Of a stretch of DNA of 64,000 nt, positions 1-8,130 are shown piece by piece. Source of the stretch: an uncultured Pseudomonas sp. (GTDB taxonomy: Bacteria > Pseudomonadota > Gammaproteobacteria > Pseudomonadales > Pseudomonadaceae); assembly GCA_943912755.1 (NCBI GenBank), contig CALTWF010000016.1:1-64000 (forward strand), given 5' to 3'. The notes under the pieces are model-generated. The model was not told the origin of the DNA. It did no database searches and saw only the letters and a list, made by a program, of their open reading frames with translations. How positions within the stretch are numbered: the first letter of the stretch is position 1; the number at the start of each line of letters is the position of its first letter. The position numbers and the translations under genes are program-made.

Positions 1-1603
1 TATCGAAGCGCACCAGCCGGTATTCCTTGAGCAATGGCAGCACGTTCGGCGCATTCAGCACCTCATGCTCGATCACCTTGCAACTGATGCACCAGTCGGC
101 ATACCAGTCCAGCACCAGGGGCTGGCCGGCGGCCTTGGCCTCGGCCAGCACGCGATCCAGTTCGGCGGGGCTGTCGATGGTTTGCCAAGACTCGCTGGCG
201 CCCGCTACTGCGGCAACGCTGGTAGTCGCTGGCGGCAGCGGTCGCAGTGGATCGCTCTGGCCACTGAGGGCGCCGTACCAGCAGGCCAGGGCGTAGACCA
301 GCAGAACCAGGCCGAGCAGTTGCGCCAGGCGCTGGCGAGGGGTTTTCACGATGAACTCCAGCGCTCCCAGGAACAGCGCCACCCCGGCGGCCAGCAGGCC
401 GACCAGCAGCAGGGTGACCTGCCCCGGCAGCACCCGGCTGAGCAGGCCGATGGCCAGGCCCAGCAGCAAGACACCGATGGCGTTCTTCACTGTCACCAGC
501 CATGGGCCGCTTTTCGGCAGCCAGGCGGCGCCGCCGGTGGCGACCAGCAGCAGCGGGGCGCCCATGCCCAGGCCCAGGGCGAACAGCTTCAGTGCGCCGC
601 CGAGGGCATCGCCGCTGGCACTGATATAAAGCAGCGCCCCGGCCAGTGGCGCCGAAACGCAAGGCGACACCAGCAGGCTGGAGACCACGCCAAGCACCGC
701 TGCGCCGAGCAGCGAGCCGCCCTTGGTCTTGCCGGCGACGCGGTCGAGGCGATCGTTCAGCGCCCGCGGCAGCTTCAGTTCGAACAGGCCGAACATGGCC
801 AGGGCGAAGACCACGAAGAACAGCGAAAACGGCACCAGCACCCAGGCCGATTGCAGGCGTGCCTGCAGGTTCAGGCTGGCGCCGAACAGGCCCATCAGGG
901 CGCCGAGCAGGGCGAAGCAGGCGGCCATCGGCAGCACGTAGGCCAGCGACAGGGCCAGGCCGCGTAGCCCGCCGACCTGGCCGCGCAGGACCACGCCGGA
1001 CAGGATCGGCAGCATCGGCAGCACGCAGGGCGTGAAGGTCAGGCCGACGCCAGCGAGGAAGAACAACAGCAGGCTGTTCCAGCTCCAGCCCTCCTTCGCT
1101 GTGCCGGGAGCCGCTGCGTCCGGGCTGGCCGCGCCGCTGCCGGCGATGCTCAGGCGTTCGGTTTCCGGCGGGTAGCACAGGCCCTTGTCGGCGCAGCCCT
1201 GGTAGGTCACCACCAGGGTGAAGGGGCGTGCGTCGTCGGTGCGCGGCAGGTCGATATCAAGGATGCCGTGGTAGACCTCGACATCACCGAAGAACTCGTC
1301 GTGCTTGGCCTCGCCGGGCGGCAACTGCGGGCTGCCCAGGGCGATGTCGGCGGGTTCGGTACGGAACTGGAAGCGATGGCGATAGAGGTAATAGCCCTCG
1401 GCGGGGACGAAGCGCAGCTTGATGGTCTTGGCGTCGCCTTCGATCAGGTTGAGCTTGAAGGCCTCGCGTACCGGCAGGAAATCGGCGCTGTTGTTCAGCG
1501 AGGGCGCTGCGCCGAGGGTGGCGCTGGGGCGGTTGTCGAGCAGGCCGGCGCCCATGGCGGGCAGGGCCAGGGCCAGCAGCAGGAGGCAAAGCAGACGACG
1601 CAT
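1..1603 (-). CDS. dsbD: Thiol:disulfide interchange protein DsbD (C-terminus beyond window edge)
   Basis: Inner-membrane reductant conduit that carries electrons from cytoplasmic thioredoxin to periplasmic substrates such as DsbC. The start at 1603 (MRRLLCLLLLALALPAMG) gives a clear signal peptide. Then come an alpha-type periplasmic domain with the Cys pair in YQGCADKGLCYPP, a block of about eight membrane segments with the Cys-containing motifs TPCVLPMLP and SPCVSAPLAG, and the start of a thioredoxin-like domain with WCISC (Cys505 and Cys508). The frame is open to position 1, so only the last part of the thioredoxin domain is missing. The next gene on this strand upstream is the chemoreceptor, separated by a REP doublet. 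The order dsbD-chemoreceptor-gcbA recalls the P. aeruginosa dipZ region. Confidence 0.95.
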   Translation of the reverse strand, partial: MRRLLCLLLLALALPAMGAGLLDNRPSATLGAAPSLNNSADFLPVREAFKLNLIEGDAKTIKLRFVPAEGYYLYRHRFQFRTEPADIALGSPQLPPGEAKHDEFFGDVEVYHGILDIDLPRTDDARPFTLVVTYQGCADKGLCYPPETERLSIAGSGAASPDAAAPGTAKEGWSWNSLLLFFLAGVGLTFTPCVLPMLPILSGVVLRGQVGGLRGLALSLAYVLPMAACFALLGALMGLFGASLNLQARLQSAWVLVPFSLFFVVFALAMFGLFELKLPRALNDRLDRVAGKTKGGSLLGAAVLGVVSSLLVSPCVSAPLAGALLYISASGDALGGALKLFALGLGMGAPLLLVATGGAAWLPKSGPWLVTVKNAIGVLLLGLAIGLLSRVLPGQVTLLLVGLLAAGVALFLGALEFIVKTPRQRLAQLLGLVLLVYALACWYGALSGQSDPLRPLPPATTSVAAVAGASESWQTIDSPAELDRVLAEAKAAGQPLVLDWYADWCISCKVIEHEVLNAPNVLPLLKEYRLVRFD

Positions 1604-1669
1604 GATGGGCTCGCGAGGGCGGAAATGTCCGCATCATAGCCGACTCGGGGATCGGCTGTGGTCGCTGAT

Positions 1670-1770
1670 GGCCTCATCGTCGGCAAGCCGACCCTCACAG
1701 GGTTCTGCGCCAGCCGCAGTATCTATGCTCGACGCGGTCCCTGTGGCAGCTGGCTTGCCGGCGATGAGGC
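1670..1770. repeat. REP doublet (REPIN-like) between dsbD and the chemoreceptor gene
   Basis: Two inverted REP palindromes face each other: a decayed GCCTCATCGTCGGCAAGCC at the left and CTGTGGCAGCTGGCTTGCC followed by GCGATGAGGCC at the right. The 45-base spacer between CACAGG and CCCTGTGG has the same length as, and is similar to, the spacer of the doublet at 17404-17502, so the two are dispersed copies of one element. Such doublets are normally mobilised in trans by a RAYT transposase; no RAYT gene is present here. Confidence 0.8.
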
Positions 1771-1782
1771 CCGAAAGGGCAC

Positions 1783-3744
1783 CTACAGGCGGAAAGCCCG
1801 AACGGCGGTATTCAGCTCACCGCCAAGGCGCAACAGTTGCTCCCCCTGATCCCGCCCTTCGCCGATCCGTTGCAGGTTGTCCTCACCCAGTCCATGAATG
1901 CGTTCGCTGTGATCGCGGATCTCGCTGACCGCGCCGCTCTGCTGCGCCGTGACATCGGCAATGCGCACCGCAGTGTCGGCAATGGTCTGGATCGCGGTGA
2001 CGATTTCGTCCAGCGCGCCATCCGCGGCCTGGGCCTGGTTGGCCGTGGCCTCGGCATGTTCGAGCTGGGTACGCATGCCATCCACCGATTCCCGCGCGGC
2101 CTGTTGCAGGCGGGTGATCAGGGTCTGGATTTCGCCCGTGGCGCCGGTGGTGCGCTGCGCGAGCGAGCGTACTTCCTCGGCCACCACGGCGAACCCGCGG
2201 CCCATTTCCCCGGCCCGCGCCGCTTCGATCGCGGCGTTGAGGGCCAGCAGGTTGGTCTGTTCGGCAATCGAGCGGATCACCGTCAGCACGCCGCCGATGG
2301 TCGCCGATTCCCGGGCCAGTTCCTCGACCACCTGGGCATTGCCCTGCACTTCGTCCACCAGCTTGCGCAGGCCGGTCAGGCTCTGGCCGATCACGGTCTG
2401 CCCTTGCTCTACCGCCTCACCGGCCTGGCGGCTGGCATCGGCGGCCTGGCTGGCATCGCCGGCAACCTGGACGATGGTCGCTTCCAGCTCGCCCAGTGCG
2501 TCGCGAATCTGTGCGGTGTCGCCGGCCTGGCGCTCGGCGCCATCGTGCAGGGCACTGCTCATCCCGGCCAGGGCACGGCTGCTGCCGGCGACCTGCTCGG
2601 CGTTCTGGCGGATGGTCCCGACCAGTTCCACCAGGTAATCCCGCAGGCGGTTCAGCGAGCCCTGGATGTCGTGCATCTCGCGGTTGCTCGGTGGCAGGTC
2701 GATCGGCTTGCTGAAGTCGCCGCCGGCCCAGGCCGACAGCGCCGGATCGAGGGCGGTCAGCACCCGCGCCAGGCGCCGTTGCAGGCGGTCGATGACCAGG
2801 GCGATCAACAGGATCAGGGCGATCATCACCCCCTGCATCAGCCGCACTTCGCCCTGGATCTGGCCATGCTGGCTGCGCACGCCCGGTTCCAGGTCGGCGA
2901 TGGCCTGCTGTACCGCGGCAATGCGCGCCGTGGTGGTGGCCGCCAGTTCGCCGCGGCGCTGGATCTGCTCGCGGGTCCGTTGCAGTTCCGCCGGGTAGCG
3001 GTTGATCAGGCTGTTCAGTTCGCGGCGCAGGCCGATGGCGGTGTCTTCGGCTTCGCTCTTGCTCTCGCTGGCCAGCCCCATCATCGCGGCGAAATCGTCG
3101 GAGCCGGAGGCGCTGGCCTCCTTCACCCCGAGCAGCGGCAGGTTGTCGAGGAGCTTCGCCTGATCGGCCATCAGGTTCAGTTCGCGCTCGACTTCCTCGG
3201 CCAGTTCGGGGCGGCCGCTGCTGACCAGCTTGTCGCGGGCCAGGGACAACCGGCTCAGGTGCAGCCCGGCTTCGAACAGTGGCGTGGTGTAGCGTGCGCC
3301 GTCCGGGTTGCCGCCGTTCTGCGCGTAACGCAGCCACTGCTCCAGGTTGGCGCCCAGCTCGCGCTCGGCCTGCAGCAGCAGGGCTTGAGGATCGCCAGCC
3401 AGCTTGCCGGCAGCCAGCAGTTCGTTGCTGGTGAAGGTGGCCAGGCCGTCCAGGCTTGGGCGTACGCTTTCGGCCAGGTCCTGCGGCAGTTGCTTGAGTT
3501 CTTCCTGGAGAGCCTGGGTCGCCTGCAGCGCGGTGGCGTGTTGCAGGGCGTCGCCACTGGCCAGGTAAGTCTGGATGTTCCGGGCCACCTGGTTCTGGAA
3601 CTGCTGGGACAGGCCCAGGTAGCGTTCCATCAGCAGATAGGGGCGCTCCAGGGCCTTTTGCGACCACCACAGGGTGGCGCCCAGGGCCAGGCAGACCAGG
3701 ACCAGTAACAAGGTATTGAGATTGGTGAGCAGCTTCAGGCGCAT
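1783..3744 (-). CDS. ctpL: Methyl-accepting chemotaxis protein, CtpL-like
   Basis: Transmembrane chemoreceptor of 653 aa. It has an N-terminal membrane helix (about residues 9-27) and a long mostly helical periplasmic region of about 255 residues that looks like a helical bimodular (HBM) sensor. A second membrane helix (GVMIALILLIALVI) is followed by a HAMP segment and a cytoplasmic signalling domain with the hallmark EQTNLLALNAAIEAARAGE. I chose the ATG at 3744 (MRLKLLTNLN) because the membrane helix follows directly; an in-frame TTG lies five codons upstream. There is no C-terminal CheR/CheB-tethering pentapeptide. The gene order matches that of P. aeruginosa ctpL, reported as a receptor for low-phosphate taxis, but the ligand here is not shown by the sequence. 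Confidence 0.85.
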   Translation of the reverse strand: MRLKLLTNLNTLLLVLVCLALGATLWWSQKALERPYLLMERYLGLSQQFQNQVARNIQTYLASGDALQHATALQATQALQEELKQLPQDLAESVRPSLDGLATFTSNELLAAGKLAGDPQALLLQAERELGANLEQWLRYAQNGGNPDGARYTTPLFEAGLHLSRLSLARDKLVSSGRPELAEEVERELNLMADQAKLLDNLPLLGVKEASASGSDDFAAMMGLASESKSEAEDTAIGLRRELNSLINRYPAELQRTREQIQRRGELAATTTARIAAVQQAIADLEPGVRSQHGQIQGEVRLMQGVMIALILLIALVIDRLQRRLARVLTALDPALSAWAGGDFSKPIDLPPSNREMHDIQGSLNRLRDYLVELVGTIRQNAEQVAGSSRALAGMSSALHDGAERQAGDTAQIRDALGELEATIVQVAGDASQAADASRQAGEAVEQGQTVIGQSLTGLRKLVDEVQGNAQVVEELARESATIGGVLTVIRSIAEQTNLLALNAAIEAARAGEMGRGFAVVAEEVRSLAQRTTGATGEIQTLITRLQQAARESVDGMRTQLEHAEATANQAQAADGALDEIVTAIQTIADTAVRIADVTAQQSGAVSEIRDHSERIHGLGEDNLQRIGEGRDQGEQLLRLGGELNTAVRAFRL

Positions 3745-3851
3745 GTGCGTGACTACCAACGGCTGGAAGGCAAGGCACTGAAGTTATTGCGATTTTATGA
3801 CGTGGTTATGACGAACCGGTCGAGTCGGTCAAAAAAAGTGGCCATTTGACT

Positions 3852-5468
3852 TCATGCTTCGACCGGCACCACCCGGTTGCGTCCCGCGCCCTTGGCCCGG
3901 TACAGCGCCTCGTCGGCGGCGGTGGCCATGCTCAGGGCGTCGAGATCGTCGTCCAGGGCTACCACTCCGGCGCTGAAGGTGCAGAACAGGTCCTGCGGCT
4001 GGGCGGGATAGTGGATCTCGGCGAAGCGCCGGCGGATTTCGTCGAGCACCTTGTGGGCCGAGCGCAGATCGGTGTTGGGCATGACGATGGCGAATTCTTC
4101 GCCGCCGTAGCGGCCGATGAAGTCGGTCTTGCGCAGGCGCTGCTTGAGGAACAGCGCCAGGCTCTTGATCACCCGGTCGCCCATGGGGTGGCCGTGGCTG
4201 TCGTTGACCTTCTTGAAGTGATCGATATCGAGCATGGCGAAGCTCAGCGGCCGGTTCTCGCGGCGGGCGCGGAAGCTGCAATCCTCCAGCAACTGAAGAA
4301 TATGGGTGTGGTTGTACAGGCCGGTCAGGCTGTCGCGGACCATCCGCGCCTTGAGGTTGCGCGCGCGGGCGGCGCGGTTGCGCACCGTGGTGATCAGGTG
4401 GCGCGAGCGGATCGGCTTGGTCAGGAAGTCGTCGCCGCCTTCGCTCATGGCGTCGAGCTGCTTGTCCAGGTCGTCCTCGGCGGACAGGTAGATGATCGGC
4501 ACGCTGACATAGCGGTCGTTATGGCGGATCACCTTGGCCAGTTCGGTGCCGGTGCAGGCCGGCATGTACATGTCGAGGATGATCAGGTCAGGCTGGAAGT
4601 CGGCCAGCTCGACCATGGTCTGGATCGGATCGGTCAGCGTGCGGGTGACGATCCCGGCATTGTTCAGCAGGCGCTCGGTGTGCAGGGCCTGGGCCCGGGA
4701 GTCATCAATGATGAGCACGCGGAACGGCTCGTACTGGGTAACGCTGGTCAGCAACTCGACCTTCTCCAGCAGGCTCGACGCCTCCAGGGTGCCGGTAAGG
4801 AATTCCTGGCCGCCGGCGCGGACGGCGGCCAGGCGGGTCGGGGTGTCGGTTTCGTGATGGCTGAAGAACAGCAGCGGCAGGCGCTGTTCCAGGCCGTGCT
4901 GGGCCCGCTCGGCCAGCACCAGGCCCTGGCCCTGGCCGCCAAAGTCGACGTCCATGACGATGGCCGAAGGCAGGCGCTCGCTCATCGATGCGCGGAAGGC
5001 GTCGGCGCTGTCCAGGGCTTCCACGCCCAGGCCGAAGAACTCCAGTTGCTTGGCCAGGCGCTCGGCGCGCTCATGGTCCTGGAGCATGATGTAGACCGGC
5101 TTGCGCAGGGGCGGCAGGGTGGTTTGTTCGAGGCGGTCGCCCTGGCGCAGGCCGGTGCGCGACAGGCGCTGCATCAGGCGGTTGAGTTCGCTGATCAGGT
5201 TGCTGCTCAGGCGCGCGCTGTTGGCCTCGACCGCGGCCAGGGTCTGGCCGATGGCTTCGGACAGCTGGGAGTGTTCCGGCTGCTCGAAACGCTCGGCGTA
5301 GCGTTGCAGGCGCAGATTGGCCTCGCACAGTTCGCCCAGGTCGCCGGTGGACCATTCGCTGCGCTGCAGGCGCTGCCATATTTCCAGAATCTGTCGGGCC
5401 TGATGGATGACCCGCTGGGCAAAGTGTTGCTTCAGTCGCTCGCGATTGGGGTCTTCTGGCTCGGTCAT
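3852..5468 (-). CDS. gcbA: Diguanylate cyclase with two receiver domains, GcbA-like
   Basis: Makes c-di-GMP from GTP. The 538-aa protein has a helical N-terminal region (about 1-120, resembling a histidine-phosphotransfer bundle), a first receiver-like domain (about 123-240), a second receiver (about 250-370) with a full acidic pocket (IIDD), Asp299 and a conserved KP, and a C-terminal GGDEF domain. The active site reads GGEEF at 455-459 and is preceded by RKTD, an intact RxxD product-inhibition site. The first receiver lacks the usual acidic pair and the lysine, so it is probably not phosphorylated. CAGGA lies just before the ATG. The architecture and position match GcbA, described in P. fluorescens and P. 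aeruginosa as promoting surface attachment. Confidence 0.9.
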   Translation of the reverse strand: MTEPEDPNRERLKQHFAQRVIHQARQILEIWQRLQRSEWSTGDLGELCEANLRLQRYAERFEQPEHSQLSEAIGQTLAAVEANSARLSSNLISELNRLMQRLSRTGLRQGDRLEQTTLPPLRKPVYIMLQDHERAERLAKQLEFFGLGVEALDSADAFRASMSERLPSAIVMDVDFGGQGQGLVLAERAQHGLEQRLPLLFFSHHETDTPTRLAAVRAGGQEFLTGTLEASSLLEKVELLTSVTQYEPFRVLIIDDSRAQALHTERLLNNAGIVTRTLTDPIQTMVELADFQPDLIILDMYMPACTGTELAKVIRHNDRYVSVPIIYLSAEDDLDKQLDAMSEGGDDFLTKPIRSRHLITTVRNRAARARNLKARMVRDSLTGLYNHTHILQLLEDCSFRARRENRPLSFAMLDIDHFKKVNDSHGHPMGDRVIKSLALFLKQRLRKTDFIGRYGGEEFAIVMPNTDLRSAHKVLDEIRRRFAEIHYPAQPQDLFCTFSAGVVALDDDLDALSMATAADEALYRAKGAGRNRVVPVEA

Positions 5469-5754
5469 GTCCTGACTACTTCTTATTTAAAGGTGAGGCA
5501 GTTCGAGTGATGGCTCTATGCTAGCACCACTTTGGGCGCAAACGAGTGCCCTGCATCAATTTATTGACGCCGGTGATTCATTCATTTGGTGACCATTGGG
5601 TCGCTTATGCGATCGGTCGCCCTTGCTTTATAGTGGGTCGCTCTCAGGACACCCGGCGCCAGCGCATCCGCGCAGAGTGGCGATGCCTTGGCACCAATGC
5701 CCGAACGCCGTGGTCGAACCCTGGAAATGCCCTGACTGAAAAAAGGACCATGCC
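5469..5754. other. Divergent intergenic region, gcbA / DUF2333
   Basis: About 285 bases separate the two divergent genes and should hold both promoters. A possible -10 element TATAGT occurs at 5629-5634 for rightward transcription, but I see no convincing -35 at proper spacing. No hairpin terminator or repeat element is obvious. Confidence 0.4.
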
Positions 5755-6825
5755 ATGCTGGACTGGAAAAACCGTAAAGGCAGCGCCGAGGCGCGCGAGG
5801 AACGCAGCGCCAAGCGCGAGACTGCGAGTGGCAGTTATTTTCGAGGCCTGCTCAGCCGTTCGCTGGGTGCGCTGATCGGCCTTTACCTGGTCGTCACCAT
5901 CGCCCTTGGCTGGTACTGGAGCGAGGAGCCCGAGCTGTTCCCCGTGCAGCAGAATGCCCAGGCCGCCGCCGAGCACAACGGCCAGCAGATGGTGGTCGGC
6001 TACACCACCATCGAAACCCTCAAGACCGTCGCCGGCACCCTGCTCAACAAGCCGGGCGGCTACATCTCCAACGACCGTTTCCCGCCGGGCCTGTGGATGG
6101 ACAACATGCCGAGCTGGGAATACGGCGTGCTGGTCCAGGTCCGCGACCTGTCCCGCGCCCTGCGCAAGGACTTCGCCCGTTCGCAGTCGCAGTCCACCGA
6201 GGACGCCGACCTGGCCAAGGCCGAGCCGCGCTTCAACTTCGACAACAAGAGCTGGATCCTGCCGTCGAGCGAGTCCGAGTTCGAAGAGGGCATCAAGTCG
6301 CTGAACCGCTACCAGGTGCGCCTGGCCACCGGCGACTCGGGCGCCATCTTCTATACCCGCGCCGACAACCTGAACAACTGGCTGGGCGACGTCGCCACCC
6401 GTCTCGGTTCGCTGTCCCAGCGCCTGTCGGCCAGCGTCGGCCGGGTCAAGCTGAACAGCAACCTGAAGACCGAAACCGTGGTCGCCGGCCAGGCGCCGCA
6501 GGTCGACGAAGAGGTGGTGGAAACCCCGTGGCTGCAGATCGACAACGTGTTCTACGAAGCCCGTGGCCAGGCCTGGGCCCTGTCGCACCTGCTGCGCGCC
6601 ATTGAAGTGGACTTCGCCGACGTGCTGGCGAAGAAGAACGCCACCGTCAGCGTGCGCCAGATCATCCGCGAGCTGGAGGCTTCCCAGGAGCCGCTGTGGA
6701 GCCCGATGGTGCTGAACGGCAGCGGCTTCGGCATGTGGGCCAACCACTCGCTGGTCATGGCCAACTACATCTCCCGGGCCAACGCCGCGGTCATCGACCT
6801 GCGCCAGCTGCTGTCGCAAGGCTGA
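5755..6825 (+). CDS. DUF2333 family membrane-anchored protein
   Basis: Protein of 356 aa with a charged cytoplasmic N-terminus (about 35 residues), one membrane segment (GLLSRSLGALIGLYLVVTIA, about 36-57) and a large soluble, presumably periplasmic, domain. It resembles the conserved Pseudomonas family annotated as DUF2333 (P. aeruginosa PA4842 position). AAGGA lies about 7 bases before the chosen ATG; another ATG six bases upstream is out of frame. The Nudix gene begins one base after its stop, so the two are probably co-transcribed. No function is known to me. Confidence 0.85.
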   Translation: MLDWKNRKGSAEAREERSAKRETASGSYFRGLLSRSLGALIGLYLVVTIALGWYWSEEPELFPVQQNAQAAAEHNGQQMVVGYTTIETLKTVAGTLLNKPGGYISNDRFPPGLWMDNMPSWEYGVLVQVRDLSRALRKDFARSQSQSTEDADLAKAEPRFNFDNKSWILPSSESEFEEGIKSLNRYQVRLATGDSGAIFYTRADNLNNWLGDVATRLGSLSQRLSASVGRVKLNSNLKTETVVAGQAPQVDEEVVETPWLQIDNVFYEARGQAWALSHLLRAIEVDFADVLAKKNATVSVRQIIRELEASQEPLWSPMVLNGSGFGMWANHSLVMANYISRANAAVIDLRQLLSQG

Positions 6826-6826
6826 C

Positions 6827-7363
6827 ATGGCGATCAGTGAAAAAGAGGCGGCGCACCGGGCCGCCTCGGACCAGGAGCGGGTCGCCTGGGTCGACGAAAA
6901 CGATACGCTGCTCGGCGCGCTGCCCCGCGCCGAATTGCGCGAAGGCGGGCTGATCGGCCGCTGCACCTTCATCCTGCTGTTCAATGGCGCCGGCCAGCTG
7001 TGCGTACACAAGCGCACCCTGAGCAAGGCGCTGTATCCCGGTTACTGGGACGTGGCTGCCGGCGGCATGGTCGCGGCGGGCGAGGAGTACGCCGAATCGG
7101 CCGCCCGCGAGCTGGCGGAAGAGCTCGGCGTCAGCGGCGTCGAGCTGCGTGCCCATGACCGTTTCTTCTTCGACCAGCCGGGCAACCGCCTGTGGTGCGC
7201 GGTGTTCTCGGCGGTCTGGGATGGCCCCCTGCAACTGCAACCGGAAGAGGTCAGCGAGGCACGCTTCGTCAACCCGGAAGTGGTCTGGGAAGAGTCACGG
7301 ACACTGCCGTATTGCCCCGACTCCCTCGCGGCACTCGCCCGTGCCTTGGACCATCGATCCTGA
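6827..7363 (+). CDS. Nudix hydrolase (YfcD-like)
   Basis: Hydrolase of nucleoside-diphosphate-linked compounds, 178 aa. The Nudix box GX5EX7REUXEEXGU is complete in the stretch GGMVAAGEEYAESA followed by ARELAEELGV. The N-terminus WVDENDTLLG and the phrase KRTLSKALYPGYWDVAAGG are typical of the IPP-isomerase-like/YfcD subgroup. It starts one base after the DUF2333 stop codon and is probably translated from the same message. The substrate cannot be told from sequence. Confidence 0.88.
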   Translation: MAISEKEAAHRAASDQERVAWVDENDTLLGALPRAELREGGLIGRCTFILLFNGAGQLCVHKRTLSKALYPGYWDVAAGGMVAAGEEYAESAARELAEELGVSGVELRAHDRFFFDQPGNRLWCAVFSAVWDGPLQLQPEEVSEARFVNPEVVWEESRTLPYCPDSLAALARALDHRS

Positions 7364-7558
7364 CGTCGCTAAAACTTCGTAAAATGGCGCAGTTCTGTAC
7401 TTAGCAAGCGCGACATTTGCCGTTACACTGCGCGGCCTTTTCAACCTGCCGCGAACCCCTTCGCGGCAGTAGCGCTGCCCCTGCCAGAGTGGGGCTTCGC
7501 GGTCGTGGCCCGTCCGGGTCGGCGACCAGTTTTTTGTCCTCAAACGTGAGGATCAAAA

Positions 7559-7930
7559 GTGGCCAAGAAAGCCTCGTCATTTTCCGCCCTCGGCGGCCTG
7601 GTGTTCTCCACCGATGCAGGTCGGCACTGTCCGGACTGCAGCAAACCCATCGATGCCTGCATCTGCAAGCAGACGCTCATCCCGGAAGGTGATGGCATCG
7701 CCCGTGTGCGCCGTGAAAGCAAAGGTCGCGGCGGCAAGACGGTGACCACCATCACCGGCGTGCCCTTGCCCGCGGACGAGCTCAAGGAGCTGGCCAGTAC
7801 GCTCAAGCGTCGCTGCGGCACCGGTGGCGCCTTGAAAGACGGCGTTATCGAGATCCAGGGCGACCATGTCGAGCTGTTGCTCGGCGAGCTGGTCAAACAG
7901 GGCTTCAAGGCGAAGAAATCCGGCGGCTGA
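7559..7930 (+). CDS. SUI1/eIF1-like translation factor YciH
   Basis: Small (123 aa) basic protein of the SUI1/eIF1 fold, whose bacterial members are proposed to influence start-codon selection. The N-terminal Cys cluster CPDCSKPIDACIC (residues about 23-35) looks like a small zinc-binding knuckle. The SUI1 core contains KGRGGKTVTTITGVPL and CGTGGALKDGVIEIQGDH. Translation starts at GTG (7559). The gene is alone between the Nudix gene and speA, the same order as in other Pseudomonas. Confidence 0.92.
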   Translation: MAKKASSFSALGGLVFSTDAGRHCPDCSKPIDACICKQTLIPEGDGIARVRRESKGRGGKTVTTITGVPLPADELKELASTLKRRCGTGGALKDGVIEIQGDHVELLLGELVKQGFKAKKSGG

Positions 7931-8130
7931 TTGCCTACTCCCCGTAGCGTCGTTCGCCGCTTGTCAGGGGCGGGCGCGGGCCGGGAGCATCCGGGGCTTT
8001 TCACCCAGCGTCTAAACTCGTTGCCTTGTGAAGGGTCCAAGCCCGAACAGGGGAAATCGTCATTTTCATTTTTTACACTGCGCCATCCCGCATGGCCGGT
8101 GTTATCTGACTTTCTTTATAGGGGACTTCG

